Shown: piece by piece, positions 32,854 to 41,342 of the stretch | Numbering within the stretch: position 1 is the first letter of the stretch | Layout: every line of letters starts with the position of its first letter | From: Leptospiraceae bacterium | GTDB lineage: Bacteria; Spirochaetota; Leptospiria; Leptospirales; Leptospiraceae | NCBI GenBank assembly: GCA_016708435.1 | Contig: JADJFV010000034.1 | Coordinates: forward strand, 248,001-312,000 | Direction: 5' to 3' | Length of the DNA stretch: 64,000 bases | Notes under the pieces: generated by a model | Seen by the model: only the letters and a program-made list of their open reading frames with translations | The model's database searches: none | Told to the model about the DNA's origin: nothing | Made by a program: the position numbers and the translations under genes

Positions 32854-35472
32854 TTACCCGCCTTTACTCATTATAAATTTCTCTAAGAACTCTGTGATGT
32901 CTGTGATGTTGCGGTTAATCATGTTTTTTAATTCCGGTGGAATATTTTGCGATTTAATTACGCGATAATAATTTAATGCATTCTTTAGCATTTTACGACG
33001 GGCAAATTCTTGCGCCTTCATAAGCATTGGTTTATATTTGTAATAGGAATATTCCATAATGCTATAATTCTTAGAGAGTTTAAATGGATGTGGAATCTTA
33101 CTAAAATCATAAGTCAATGTTAAGAAAGGAGCATCATCAATTTCAGGTGGCTTCAGTTCGAGGATACCATGAATTGTCCGCTCGGGCTCAGGTGGGGGAG
33201 GTGGTAGTTCAGGAATTTCAGAAATCTGAGACTCTTCTTCGTCAGAAGGAAGAGGTCCGTCACCTTCAATCATATTTATTTCAGGAGTTTCTTCCGGTGC
33301 AAACGGATCGATTAAATGACCGGACTTTGTTCTAACGAAATCGTCTGGATCAGGGAGTTCTATCTTTAATTCTTCAGGTATATCGTATACGCCAGGAGAA
33401 TAAGGAATTGGTCCCATACCAGAAGCATCTTTCGCTGATTCCTTATTAGCCGCTTCTCCAACGATTCCTGTTCCATCTTTAGAGGAGACTTCTATTTCGC
33501 CTGAAACTTCTCTGTGTGGTAATTCAGCAGACTCAGCTTTCAATAAAACAGGATCGGGAAGATCAATTTTAACAAGACCTTTATCGCTTTCCGATAATCC
33601 CAATTCTTCATTTGCCGGTATATACTTGGAAAGTGTGTTTGCTATGTCATCGGAAACTGATTCTTTCAGAACTTCATTTTGATCGAGTTGAGGTTTTAAA
33701 ACTATTTCTTCAGGCTCTGGCAACTCTACTTTAATTAGCTCATCCGAGTTAGGGAGTCTTTCATTGGAGGATGGATCTCTCGGTAAAAATTCTAGTGATC
33801 TTAGATTTGGGTCTATTGACTCTTTGTCGGAAAAATATTCTCTCTCAGAGATTGGCTGCTCTAAGTCAGAAGGTATTGGATAACTTTTTAAAGGTTGAGA
33901 AAGATGAGGATAAGATTGATTATCTCTATGCCAGTCTCTAAGGAAGGCTTCCCTTGCATGAAGCAGATTCTCATCTTGATTTCTTCTATCTTTTCCAGAT
34001 CGTCTATCTTTCTTAACACCTTTCGGCAATTCTAGTAATTCATTTACTCTTCTATCTTTCCCGGAACGTCTTTCCTTCATTGGGAGGGGTTTAAATTTTT
34101 CCCATTCTTGAGAAAAAAATAAATTGCTCAACCAATCATTTATGTTTAAAGGCATTGGAGGAGGAAGTGGAGGAACGTTGAATGGATGCTGACTGGTGTC
34201 TGAAGTTCCTTCGACATGAACATTCGGTACATTACTGTTATCCGCTGAACTTGAATCAGGTATTTCCGGATGTCCTCCTGATTGCTTTTCCTCTAGCCCC
34301 TTGTCTCCACTATCACCAGCATTCTCTTTTTTTAAATCAGATTCATTGCTTGATTTGTTTGATCCGGAAAACTTGGTCTCCTCTCTTGCTTCTCTTGAAA
34401 CGAATTCGCCTGTGATAAATTCGGTAGCTTCTGGTATTTCAATATTACCCGCTTCATACTTTTTCATGAGCGGCGCATAATCTTTATCTGCCTTCGGTTT
34501 CGGAATCTCTTTTTCTAATTCAGACCATCCCGTTTCAATATGAGATAGATCCTGTTCTACTTCAGGAGGAAGCGAATTGATTTTTTCCGTGTATTCTTTT
34601 ATTACTCGAATTTCTTCAACTACTTTAGTCTCGGTTGACTGCTTTGATTTAGAAGGAAGGGCTTCGTCTTTTTTTTCTTTAGCGGGTAACTCAGATATCT
34701 CTTCTTTGCTGCTAGAATTAAAATCGTCTTTTTTAATTTCGGACTCTGATTTTACTAGACTTGTAAGATTTTGGTTTTCTATTTGCAGGGAGTCTGAATC
34801 AATTGTGGCATTTTGAATATTGGTTTCGTTACTTATTTGAGCTGATTCGTTAAATATTTCTGCTTTTTGATTTTTTATATCAGAGGTCTTGAAATCCGAT
34901 TCTTTTTTAATAGATGAGTTTTCTTCTTCTTGAGGAATATTTGTATTATCCGTCTTCGAATCGTCTTGAATATTTTGCTTCTTTCCTCTTGCATCTAGTG
35001 AACCTAAATCCAAAGGTTTTAACTCTGAATCCCGATCTTTGTTTGCTAAGTCTTCTATACCGGTATTTCTGTCCGGGACTGTCTCTATTTGCTTTAAAAT
35101 GTTTAACTTTTCGGTAAGTGAATCGGAAAGATTCTCTGTCAGCTCTTTTAGAGACTCCGAAAATTCCTTCTCTCTATTGTCTGAGTATTTTTGTAAGAAT
35201 GCCTTCTCAGAGTTGGGATCACTCGATTTTAAATAATTATGAATATCAGAAATATTCTTTTGGATTTTTGCTTGCACTTCTAGATTTGTAATCTTGTTTA
35301 CAGCTCGATAGTAGATTTCTAAGGCACTTTTAAAATGTCCTTTTTTTACCATCGTATCTGCATTTAGCAAAGGGCGCTTATGCAAAAACAGACTTTTATC
35401 GTTCTCACCTAAAATTTCAGTGGCATCATAACTCAGAGTTAAATTGGTAGTAGAAGTGTTGAGCGGCGCCAT
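32854..35472 (-). CDS. Large acidic Pro-rich protein with terminal TPR-like modules
   Basis: 872 residues without signal peptide. The N-terminal 80 residues and the C-terminal 80 residues resemble each other. The N-terminal KRPLLNADTMVKKGHFKSAL and KIQKNISDIHNYL match the C-terminal YKPMLMKAQEFARRKMLKNAL and MINRNITDITEFL, which look like TPR-like helical pairs. Between them lies a long, highly acidic, Ser/Glu/Pro-rich and probably disordered region. A twice-repeated RRSGKDRR motif (about residues 460-495) and recurrent VELPEPEE or LPDPDDF segments stand out. I know no function; a scaffold or cytoskeletal role is speculative. It ends three bases from the pseudo-receiver gene, on the opposite strand. 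Confidence 0.7.
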   Translation of the reverse strand: MAPLNTSTTNLTLSYDATEILGENDKSLFLHKRPLLNADTMVKKGHFKSALEIYYRAVNKITNLEVQAKIQKNISDIHNYLKSSDPNSEKAFLQKYSDNREKEFSESLKELTENLSDSLTEKLNILKQIETVPDRNTGIEDLANKDRDSELKPLDLGSLDARGKKQNIQDDSKTDNTNIPQEEENSSIKKESDFKTSDIKNQKAEIFNESAQISNETNIQNATIDSDSLQIENQNLTSLVKSESEIKKDDFNSSSKEEISELPAKEKKDEALPSKSKQSTETKVVEEIRVIKEYTEKINSLPPEVEQDLSHIETGWSELEKEIPKPKADKDYAPLMKKYEAGNIEIPEATEFITGEFVSREAREETKFSGSNKSSNESDLKKENAGDSGDKGLEEKQSGGHPEIPDSSSADNSNVPNVHVEGTSDTSQHPFNVPPLPPPMPLNINDWLSNLFFSQEWEKFKPLPMKERRSGKDRRVNELLELPKGVKKDRRSGKDRRNQDENLLHAREAFLRDWHRDNQSYPHLSQPLKSYPIPSDLEQPISEREYFSDKESIDPNLRSLEFLPRDPSSNERLPNSDELIKVELPEPEEIVLKPQLDQNEVLKESVSDDIANTLSKYIPANEELGLSESDKGLVKIDLPDPVLLKAESAELPHREVSGEIEVSSKDGTGIVGEAANKESAKDASGMGPIPYSPGVYDIPEELKIELPDPDDFVRTKSGHLIDPFAPEETPEINMIEGDGPLPSDEEESQISEIPELPPPPPEPERTIHGILELKPPEIDDAPFLTLTYDFSKIPHPFKLSKNYSIMEYSYYKYKPMLMKAQEFARRKMLKNALNYYRVIKSQNIPPELKNMINRNITDITEFLEKFIMSKGG

Positions 35473-35631
35473 TAATTTTTCTGTATTCTCCTAGAATTTA
35501 ACCCAAAAAGTAAAACTTCATTTTTTATAAAAAGGCTTATTTAAATAAAGTCTATTACAATTTTCGACAAATTTGCCTTCCTAGACTAGAACTAAAAAGC
35601 CCAAAATTGACTTCATTGCTTTAAAATTTTC

Positions 35632-35658
35632 TTGACAAAAGATTCTAGCACGTACTCT
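35632..35658 (+). promoter_or_regulatory. Possible promoter before the hotdog gene
   Basis: A perfect TTGACA box at 35632-35637 is followed after 15 bases by TACTCT. A similar layout (TTGACA at 39994, TACTTT at 40016) precedes the Lgt-like gene. The -10 matches are poor, so this is a weak call. Confidence 0.3.
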
Positions 35659-35666
35659 TTGTCTTA

Positions 35667-36071
35667 ATGAAGTTAGTATCGAAGAAGAATTTAAGTTTTG
35701 GTTCAAGTCCTGATAATAATGATGGATTACAGCTTAGAATAACATTTGATGAAGATACTAAAACAGCCTACGGGGATTATACCTGTCCTGCTAAGTTTCA
35801 AGGATCGCCCGATGCCATTCATCCGGGAATCATAGCTACCATTTTAGATGAGATCATGATTAAGATCAATGAAGCCATGAATTTTGAAACAATGACTGGC
35901 GAATTGACTGTTCGATATCTTCAACCAGCTTTTATCAATGAGCCTCTGCACTTGCGTGGTTGGTTTGTAAAGAAAAACAAAAAAGTCATTGAGAATAGAG
36001 CCGAGATTGAAAACGAAATTGGAAAAATTGTTGCCCGTGGAAAAGGAAAATACATGGAAGCAGGCGACTAA
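35667..36071 (+). CDS. Hotdog-fold thioesterase (PaaI/4HBT-like)
   Basis: 134 residues. The family pattern is visible: a substrate-pocket segment KFQGSPDAIHPGIIATILDEIM (residues 43-64) with the conserved His-Pro-Gly-Ile and acidic Asp-Glu of the catalytic helix, and ELTVRYLQPAFINEPLHLRG (84-103) as the long central strand. Members hydrolyse acyl-CoA thioesters in the cytoplasm. The substrate is unknown. The gene precedes a tRNA-Leu and is probably transcribed alone from the TTGACA region at 35632. Confidence 0.84.
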   Translation: MKLVSKKNLSFGSSPDNNDGLQLRITFDEDTKTAYGDYTCPAKFQGSPDAIHPGIIATILDEIMIKINEAMNFETMTGELTVRYLQPAFINEPLHLRGWFVKKNKKVIENRAEIENEIGKIVARGKGKYMEAGD

Positions 36072-36078
36072 AAGACAA

Positions 36079-36165
36079 GCCGATGTGGTGAAATTGGTAG
36101 ACGCAGTGGATTCAAAATCCACCGAGGGCAACCTCGTGTCGGTTCGATTCCGACCATCGGCACCA
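36079..36165 (+). tRNA. tRNA-Leu (CAA)
   Basis: A complete 87-base tRNA: acceptor arms GCCGATG and CATCGGC, D-arm with AAATTGGTAGACGC, anticodon stem GTGGA/TCCAC with loop TTCAAAA (anticodon CAA), long variable arm as expected for leucine, T-loop GGTTCGATTCC and an encoded CCA end. It decodes UUG. Confidence 0.95.
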
Positions 36166-36170
36166 TTGTA

Positions 36171-36932
36171 TTAAGTTTTATTCTCTTTTAAAGCTCTTTC
36201 ATAGAAATCCTTTTCGATTGTATCAATCCCTTTTAAAATTAACTGAATCTTTTCTTGGCTCAGTTCGGTAAATACGTCTTTGCCTCGAATGATAATCCCT
36301 TTTCCAAGACTGATTCCGTCTATGTCTGCCTCTGTATAAGTTTCAGGTTTTAATTTCATTTTCCCTATTACATAGTCTAGAACTTCCAAAATTTTTGCCA
36401 GTAATTCCTTTTTCGAGAGAGTGGCGAATAGGCTAACGATTTGATGCCTGAAATCATCAGCCTCTTTTTGCGGGATACTTGCGATTAGCCTATTAAAATA
36501 GATTTCTTCTTCAATGTCTTTACCTTCTGCAATCAGCTTCTTGGCATGATCATATAGAATTGCTTCAAACTTATGTGCAGTTACATAAGACTTGAGAGCG
36601 GATACTCCTGCTTTTGCGGCAGAGAAGAATTGCTTTCCGAACTTAAAAATTATCGTTCCTATACTTCCCAAAAGCCCGAACATTTTATCAGGAGAATGCA
36701 CAAAAGAGGCAAGGGCTTCAAAGGCTTGGTCTAACTTGATTCGCTCTTCCAATTCAGGATAAAGAAGTTCTAAAAAATAGGACGTTAGACGGTCTACCGT
36801 TGCCTGATCAATGCTTGTAAATTCCTGAAAGCGATTTAGATTCTCTCTCGAATATCTTTTTTGCAGAGACTTCCTATAGGCGAGAATTAAAAGTCCGAAT
36901 TCTTTTTCTTTTAAAGGGGTTGGTTTATTCAT
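36171..36932 (-). CDS. Hypothetical cytoplasmic helical protein
   Basis: 253 residues, mostly predicted helix, with no signal peptide. A Gly/Phe-containing amphipathic stretch (SIGTIIFKFGKQFFSAAKAG, about 90-110) could contact a membrane, but it is short. The C-terminus is charged. I recognise no family. It overlaps the amidase gene upstream by 8 bases on the minus strand, implying co-translation and a possible link to cell-wall or envelope work. It ends just beside the tRNA-Leu. Confidence 0.68.
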   Translation of the reverse strand: MNKPTPLKEKEFGLLILAYRKSLQKRYSRENLNRFQEFTSIDQATVDRLTSYFLELLYPELEERIKLDQAFEALASFVHSPDKMFGLLGSIGTIIFKFGKQFFSAAKAGVSALKSYVTAHKFEAILYDHAKKLIAEGKDIEEEIYFNRLIASIPQKEADDFRHQIVSLFATLSKKELLAKILEVLDYVIGKMKLKPETYTEADIDGISLGKGIIIRGKDVFTELSQEKIQLILKGIDTIEKDFYERALKENKT

Positions 36933-38286
36933 TTTTATCTGACACCACTTCTTCGAAATAGCTAAGTCCTGTGCTGCCTACATATTTTTCAAAGTCAATT
37001 CGTCTCCCCTTAGGAGTGTAGAGAGTTTCGATAGGTCTTAGCTCTAATCCATTGAATAGAGAATATATCCCAACTGCGAGACAAATGGCTGTTTTGCGTT
37101 TCTTGGTCGTTACAAAATACATGTCTCTATCGCTTGTAATTTCACCCAATTCCAGATAGGCTGAAATCGCATTTACAAAAGTAGGAATACTGTAAGTAGA
37201 TACAAAGGGAAGCAATATTTTGTTTGGCTCTTTGTATGTATCTTTGTCTTCATTTACCTGTAACCGCAGTCCATACTGCATAAAACGTAGCAATTCATTG
37301 CTTGCATAGAGATTGTCACCGCCAAATCCCTCTAAGCCGCCCTCTCTGCGCATTAACTCTGGTTTGCCTCTCTCTCTATCCCAAAATTTTCCCACTGCAC
37401 GAAACCCAGAATGATCTATTGCATACGGACCTTCTTTATTGTTTACAGTTTTTTCCCATCCGTCTGCATCTTTATATCGCCATGTAATCATATTTGCCCG
37501 ATAGCCTTCAAATCTTTCTACGTTTGATTCTGTTCCTGCCTGGTTAGGCCAGTATCCATTAAAATAAATCCATGCATCTGCAATTGCATTTTCTAGTCTT
37601 GACCATTTTGATTCAAAGAGCATCCAATTCTTCCAGGGAGTTTTTAAAAATTCTTCCGGCTGTGCTTTTTTATCTGAAATTCTTTTTAGAAGTTCAAAGG
37701 TTTGATAGGAAGGAGCAATCACGGCACCCATTCCTCCTGAATCGGGAGCTGCGTTCATTGCATTGATATGGAGAGAAACTACAAGCGCCGGTTTTTCTTT
37801 GTTAATCATAGAAATTCTTCCCAAGCGATTTTTTCCCGTTTTAAAATCAGGATAATCATAAAGGCGATAGAGTTGGTTCTTGTCTTCTTTTTCTCTGTAA
37901 CTTCTATCCTTGTAATTGTCTGTTCTTGTCATGGCTGATTCAATTTTGATCCAAGGAGCATCGGAGTCAGAGAAAAGTTTGATATAAGATTTGAATTTTT
38001 GAAATCCTTTTTTTGTTTTAGTGAGATCTAAAATTTCTTTTAATTCCTTTCCTACTTCTAAAACAATTTCCATTTCCGTGCGCCCTGCTTTGGGGTGGCT
38101 GGCACCATCTTTGTAATTTTCTAAAAATCTTCCCGTTACTGTGTCATATTTATCTCCGAAAATTTCGAGAGGGTCTTGCTTGGCGCCACCGTGTCCCGGG
38201 TCGATTACGATTTTATATTTTTTAATTGGGTCGCTCTGTAGGCTAAAGCCTACAACTAAGAGTAATAAAACTAAATATGTTTTCAA
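36925..38286 (-). CDS. N-acetylmuramoyl-L-alanine amidase (Amidase_3 type)
   Basis: About 453 residues. After a signal peptide, the zinc-binding motifs of Amidase_3 appear: VIDPGHGG (first His), RTEMEIVLEVGKEL (Glu) and SLHINAM (second His). The remaining sequence contains an unusually long insertion between these motifs and a C-terminal extension. The enzyme cuts the bond between muramic acid and the stem peptide in the periplasm. I place the start at TTG 38286, with AAGGAAG upstream and a clean signal peptide. A longer ATG start at 38352 would add 22 residues, has no ribosome binding site and intrudes on the divergent mqnC promoter. It overlaps the hypothetical gene downstream. Confidence 0.83.
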   Translation of the reverse strand: MKTYLVLLLLVVGFSLQSDPIKKYKIVIDPGHGGAKQDPLEIFGDKYDTVTGRFLENYKDGASHPKAGRTEMEIVLEVGKELKEILDLTKTKKGFQKFKSYIKLFSDSDAPWIKIESAMTRTDNYKDRSYREKEDKNQLYRLYDYPDFKTGKNRLGRISMINKEKPALVVSLHINAMNAAPDSGGMGAVIAPSYQTFELLKRISDKKAQPEEFLKTPWKNWMLFESKWSRLENAIADAWIYFNGYWPNQAGTESNVERFEGYRANMITWRYKDADGWEKTVNNKEGPYAIDHSGFRAVGKFWDRERGKPELMRREGGLEGFGGDNLYASNELLRFMQYGLRLQVNEDKDTYKEPNKILLPFVSTYSIPTFVNAISAYLELGEITSDRDMYFVTTKKRKTAICLAVGIYSLFNGLELRPIETLYTPKGRRIDFEKYVGSTGLSYFEEVVSDKNE

Positions 38287-38381
38287 AATGCTTCCTTGTA
38301 ATTTGATGATCAGAAATCTTCTTTCTAATTGCAAAAATAAGTGAATATTCATTCTTGTAAAGTATCTAATCGAGGTTATGA

Positions 38382-39518
38382 ATGTTATTGCAGGAAGAAT
38401 TTAAGGCAACAGAAAAATCGGATAAAATCTTACAGAAAGCATTGGAAGGGAATCGAATTTCAAAGGAAGAGGCACTTCTTTTGTATGAAGAGGGTGATTT
38501 TCTAAAAATTCAATTTGTGGCACGTGCGCTACGGGAAAAAGTTCTCAGCCATAAATATGCAAGCTATACCATGTTTCGCGTTGTCAATTATACAAACTAT
38601 TGCAATGTTGAATGCTCTTTCTGTTCTTTCATGGATGAAATTGGTTCGGGTAAGGGATACGTTTTAAGCAAAGAAGACATTGTAGAAAAAATGGAATTTG
38701 CCAAAAAAGAAAATGCAGACCAGATGTTTCTACAGGGCGGAGTCTATCCCAATTTAAAATTCGATTATTACTTAGATGTGCTCTCTGCGGTTAAGAGCCG
38801 TTTTCCGGAAATGCATATTAGGGCTTTCTCGCCCGTAGAAATTATCAATATGGAAAGGCTAACCGGTCTTAGCCTAAGAGATGTTCTTCTTCGTTTAAAA
38901 GAAGCAGGACTTGATTCTGTTCCCGGTGCAGGTGCAGAAATTCTTACCGAGCGTATGCGTAATATTATCTCCCCCAAAAAAGCAAGCGTTAGTGAATGGA
39001 CCCGCGCAATGGAAACCTGTCATGAAGTAGGTTTACTCGGCAGTGCCAACGTAGTATTTGGATCAGAGGAAACAAAAGAAGAAGTCATTGAACACCTAAA
39101 CGTTATCCGCGAGTCGCAAGATAGAACTCACGGGTTTCTCGCATTTATCCCGTGGACATTTCAACCGCAAACAAAGCGATTTAAAATTAGAATGGTTCCG
39201 ACTCATGAGTATTTGAAGGTATTAGGCATTTGCCGCATCTTTTTAGATAATATTCCCCATATTGAAACCTCTGTCATGGTTCTCGGAAAAGGAGTAGGGC
39301 AGCTTGCTTTATACAGTGGAGCGGATGACGTTTCCTCTGTTGTAATTGAAGAAAATGTTCTTCGCTCCTTCGGTCTTAAATCAGAAGAAGAGGCTACTCG
39401 CTTTCTAGCCGGTGCAGGCTTTACTCCTAAACGCCGCGACTTACTTTATAATTATGACAAGTATCCTGATTACGTTCCTACTGGAAAAGAAATGAATTAT
39501 ATGAACTTGGGGGCGTAA
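38382..39518 (+). CDS. mqnC: Radical SAM enzyme MqnC, dehypoxanthine futalosine cyclase
   Basis: 378 residues. A radical SAM cluster motif CNVECSFCSF (near residue 77) is followed by the MqnC/CofH-type hallmarks: FLQGGVYPNLKFDYYLD, IRAFSPVEI, DSVPGAGAEIL and the AFIPWTFQP sequence characteristic of MqnC. It catalyses radical cyclisation of dehypoxanthine futalosine in the futalosine route to menaquinone. The start ATG 38382 has a CGAGG box six bases upstream. Neither mqnA, mqnB nor mqnD is adjacent. It is transcribed divergently from the amidase. Confidence 0.88.
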   Translation: MLLQEEFKATEKSDKILQKALEGNRISKEEALLLYEEGDFLKIQFVARALREKVLSHKYASYTMFRVVNYTNYCNVECSFCSFMDEIGSGKGYVLSKEDIVEKMEFAKKENADQMFLQGGVYPNLKFDYYLDVLSAVKSRFPEMHIRAFSPVEIINMERLTGLSLRDVLLRLKEAGLDSVPGAGAEILTERMRNIISPKKASVSEWTRAMETCHEVGLLGSANVVFGSEETKEEVIEHLNVIRESQDRTHGFLAFIPWTFQPQTKRFKIRMVPTHEYLKVLGICRIFLDNIPHIETSVMVLGKGVGQLALYSGADDVSSVVIEENVLRSFGLKSEEEATRFLAGAGFTPKRRDLLYNYDKYPDYVPTGKEMNYMNLGA

Positions 39519-39911
39519 TAATGAGGAATTGTTAATACGGAATGAGGAATGGGGGAGTTTGCGGATAATGGTGAATTATTAATTTTGAATTTGGAATGAT
39601 AAGAGAAAGAGTCGGTTATTGAGTGAGATTTTTTCTCTTCATCAACAATATAGCTTTCAATAGAATCTTCATTCTTTTTAGAAAATAAAAATTGGTTTGA
39701 ATCGTTGCTATTAATCAACATTTTTTCGTATTCCATTAAGCGATTAGAAATATATGTTTGTGTCTTGCTATCTAGCTTTAGCCATTTTATATTTTCTTTG
39801 AGACATCTCTTGCTACTGAGGTAAGGGTAATAGAAAATAAAAAAAACAATTCACTGAAAGCGCAACATTCACCAGTAAAAATAAACCAAATACAACTAAC
39901 TCTCGCTTCAT
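39497..39911 (-). pseudogene. Probable frameshifted small membrane-anchored protein
   Basis: The minus-strand frame from ATG 39911 encodes a signal-anchor-like hydrophobic start (ELVVFGLFLLVNVALSV) and stops after 32 codons. Just before that stop lies a run of eight T (39839-39846 on this strand's complement). Removing one T joins it to a second frame that reads FYYPYLSSKRCLKENIKWLK, then YISNRLMEYEKMLINSND. This makes a plausible small anchored protein. The tail runs into low-complexity repeat sequence and overlaps the end of mqnC by 22 bases. Either a sequencing slip or a broken gene would explain it. Confidence 0.4.
39530..39600. repeat. A+T-rich low-complexity repeat
   Basis: Short strings such as AATGAGGAATGGGGGAG and GGATAATGGTGAATTATTAA resemble the sequence near 11449 (GATAATGGTTAATTTTGAAT). 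They look like a dispersed degenerate repeat. The rest of the gap to 40028 holds the broken minus-strand gene and the promoter region of the Lgt-like gene. Confidence 0.35.
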
Positions 39912-40028
39912 AATATTATAAAACATTAATACCTATCTTCGTGAGTCAATAACTAGTTTATAAATTTTAATTTTCCAGCAGTATTATTCTCCATTGACAA
40001 ATCAAGCATATTACCTACTTTATTTTTA

Positions 40029-40829
40029 ATGAATTTCCCTCTAAACCTAAACTTTGGTGTATTTGAAATATCTTCTCACTTACTTTTTGAAACGCTTGCC
40101 TTCTTAATTGGGTTTCGTTTTTATATGGTCTTACGAAAAAAAGAAAAAGCCCTTCTTACTTCATCAGAAAGACTTTGGATACTCATTGCGGTAAGTATTG
40201 GGGCAATACTTTTTTCACGATTCATTGCAGTGATGGAACATATTGAACTGGTGAATCGGGATACTCCGCTACTTTTTTATTATTCCCAAAAAACAATTGT
40301 AGGTGGACTTTTAGGTGGATTAATTGCAGTTGAGATAACAAAGAAATTTTTGGGGATCAAATATTCATCCGGGGATATTATGACTTATCCTCTCATTCTT
40401 GCAATCATGATTGGGAGAGTTGGATGTTTTTTGGCAGGATTAGAAGATGGAACTTACGGCGTGGAAACAGAGCTTGTCTGGGGAATTAATTTTGGAGATG
40501 GTGTTAAACGTCATCCGACACAGATTTATGAAATTATTTTTTTAATGGTTTTATGGATTTGGATTCGCTTATTAGAATCTCAAAAAGTAATTTCTTATCT
40601 TCATCAAATAAATGGAAGCATATTTCAGGAACAGAATCGTTTACCGAATGGTGTTAGATTTAAGCTTTTCTTATTTCATTATTTGATTTTTCGATTTATC
40701 ATTGAATTCATTAAGCCAGTAAATCTTTTCTTATTTCGCCTATCGTTTATACAAATCGCCTGTATTTTAGGAATTGGTTATTATTATTTTTTACTTTTAA
40801 GATTCTATTTGAGAAAGTATTGTTTATGA
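40029..40829 (+). CDS. Prolipoprotein diacylglyceryl transferase-like protein
   Basis: 266 residues with about seven membrane helices. Lgt family marks are TIVGGLLGGLIAVE (residues 88-101), the signature region IGRVGCFLAGLEDGTYG (near 132-148), HPTQIYE (near 162) and FRFIIEFIKP (near 217). Lgt attaches diacylglycerol to the lipobox cysteine of prelipoproteins in the inner membrane. The histidine of the HGG motif that is essential in E. coli Lgt is replaced by Val here, so this may be a variant or a second, specialised paralogue. A TTGACA box at 39994 precedes it. Confidence 0.82.
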   Translation: MNFPLNLNFGVFEISSHLLFETLAFLIGFRFYMVLRKKEKALLTSSERLWILIAVSIGAILFSRFIAVMEHIELVNRDTPLLFYYSQKTIVGGLLGGLIAVEITKKFLGIKYSSGDIMTYPLILAIMIGRVGCFLAGLEDGTYGVETELVWGINFGDGVKRHPTQIYEIIFLMVLWIWIRLLESQKVISYLHQINGSIFQEQNRLPNGVRFKLFLFHYLIFRFIIEFIKPVNLFLFRLSFIQIACILGIGYYYFLLLRFYLRKYCL

Positions 40830-41033
40830 AAACCTTTTCATTTTATGCTTAACAAGGTGTATTATAAATTGAGTTTATTATGATTAGCCGCAGCCTATTT
40901 GATTGCATTTTCTTGAACAGGTTATCTTTGTTTACTTGAGTATGTAAAAAAAATTTTATTTTTGAAATCAAAATTATTCTTTTCATGTCTAAGTATTATA
41001 TTTTTTTGAGTTTATATTTTAAAAGGAAACAAA

Positions 41034-41342
41034 ATGAAACCTGCGAAAATTGAAAGTGATGACCTAAACAAAATAGCGAAAAAGATACAGGAAAAATCCG
41101 ACGAAGCAATTGGCCTATTCGTATTCAACGGATACAGAATTCAAGTCAGTAAATATCAAATGGATGGAGGAAGCAGAGTTCGTATACTGTATAATAAACG
41201 AAGAGCCAGAGGTCTTTGTATCGTATGCGAGACTAAAGTAAAACGCGTAAATCCTTCTTCAGGCAAATTATACAGATTGTGTGATACCCATAGAAAATCC
41301 ATTGACAAACAACGAAATAAAAATCGATCCCAATTGCGCTAA
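41034..41342 (+). CDS. Small protein with CxxC-CxxH zinc-ribbon-like motif
   Basis: 102 residues, basic. The C-terminal half has CIVC and CDTH spaced 23 residues apart, as in a treble-clef or zinc-ribbon knuckle. The first half has a beta-looking segment (AIGLFVFNGYRIQVSK). An AAAAGGAAAC ribosome binding site precedes ATG 41034. It may bind nucleic acid, but that is inference. It ends in an overlap with the convergent Maf-like gene. Family unknown. Confidence 0.65.
   Translation: MKPAKIESDDLNKIAKKIQEKSDEAIGLFVFNGYRIQVSKYQMDGGSRVRILYNKRRARGLCIVCETKVKRVNPSSGKLYRLCDTHRKSIDKQRNKNRSQLR

Noticed and set aside
35989..36174. 61-codon frame across the tRNA-Leu
   Set aside because: It is a translation of the hotdog gene's end and the tRNA in another frame.
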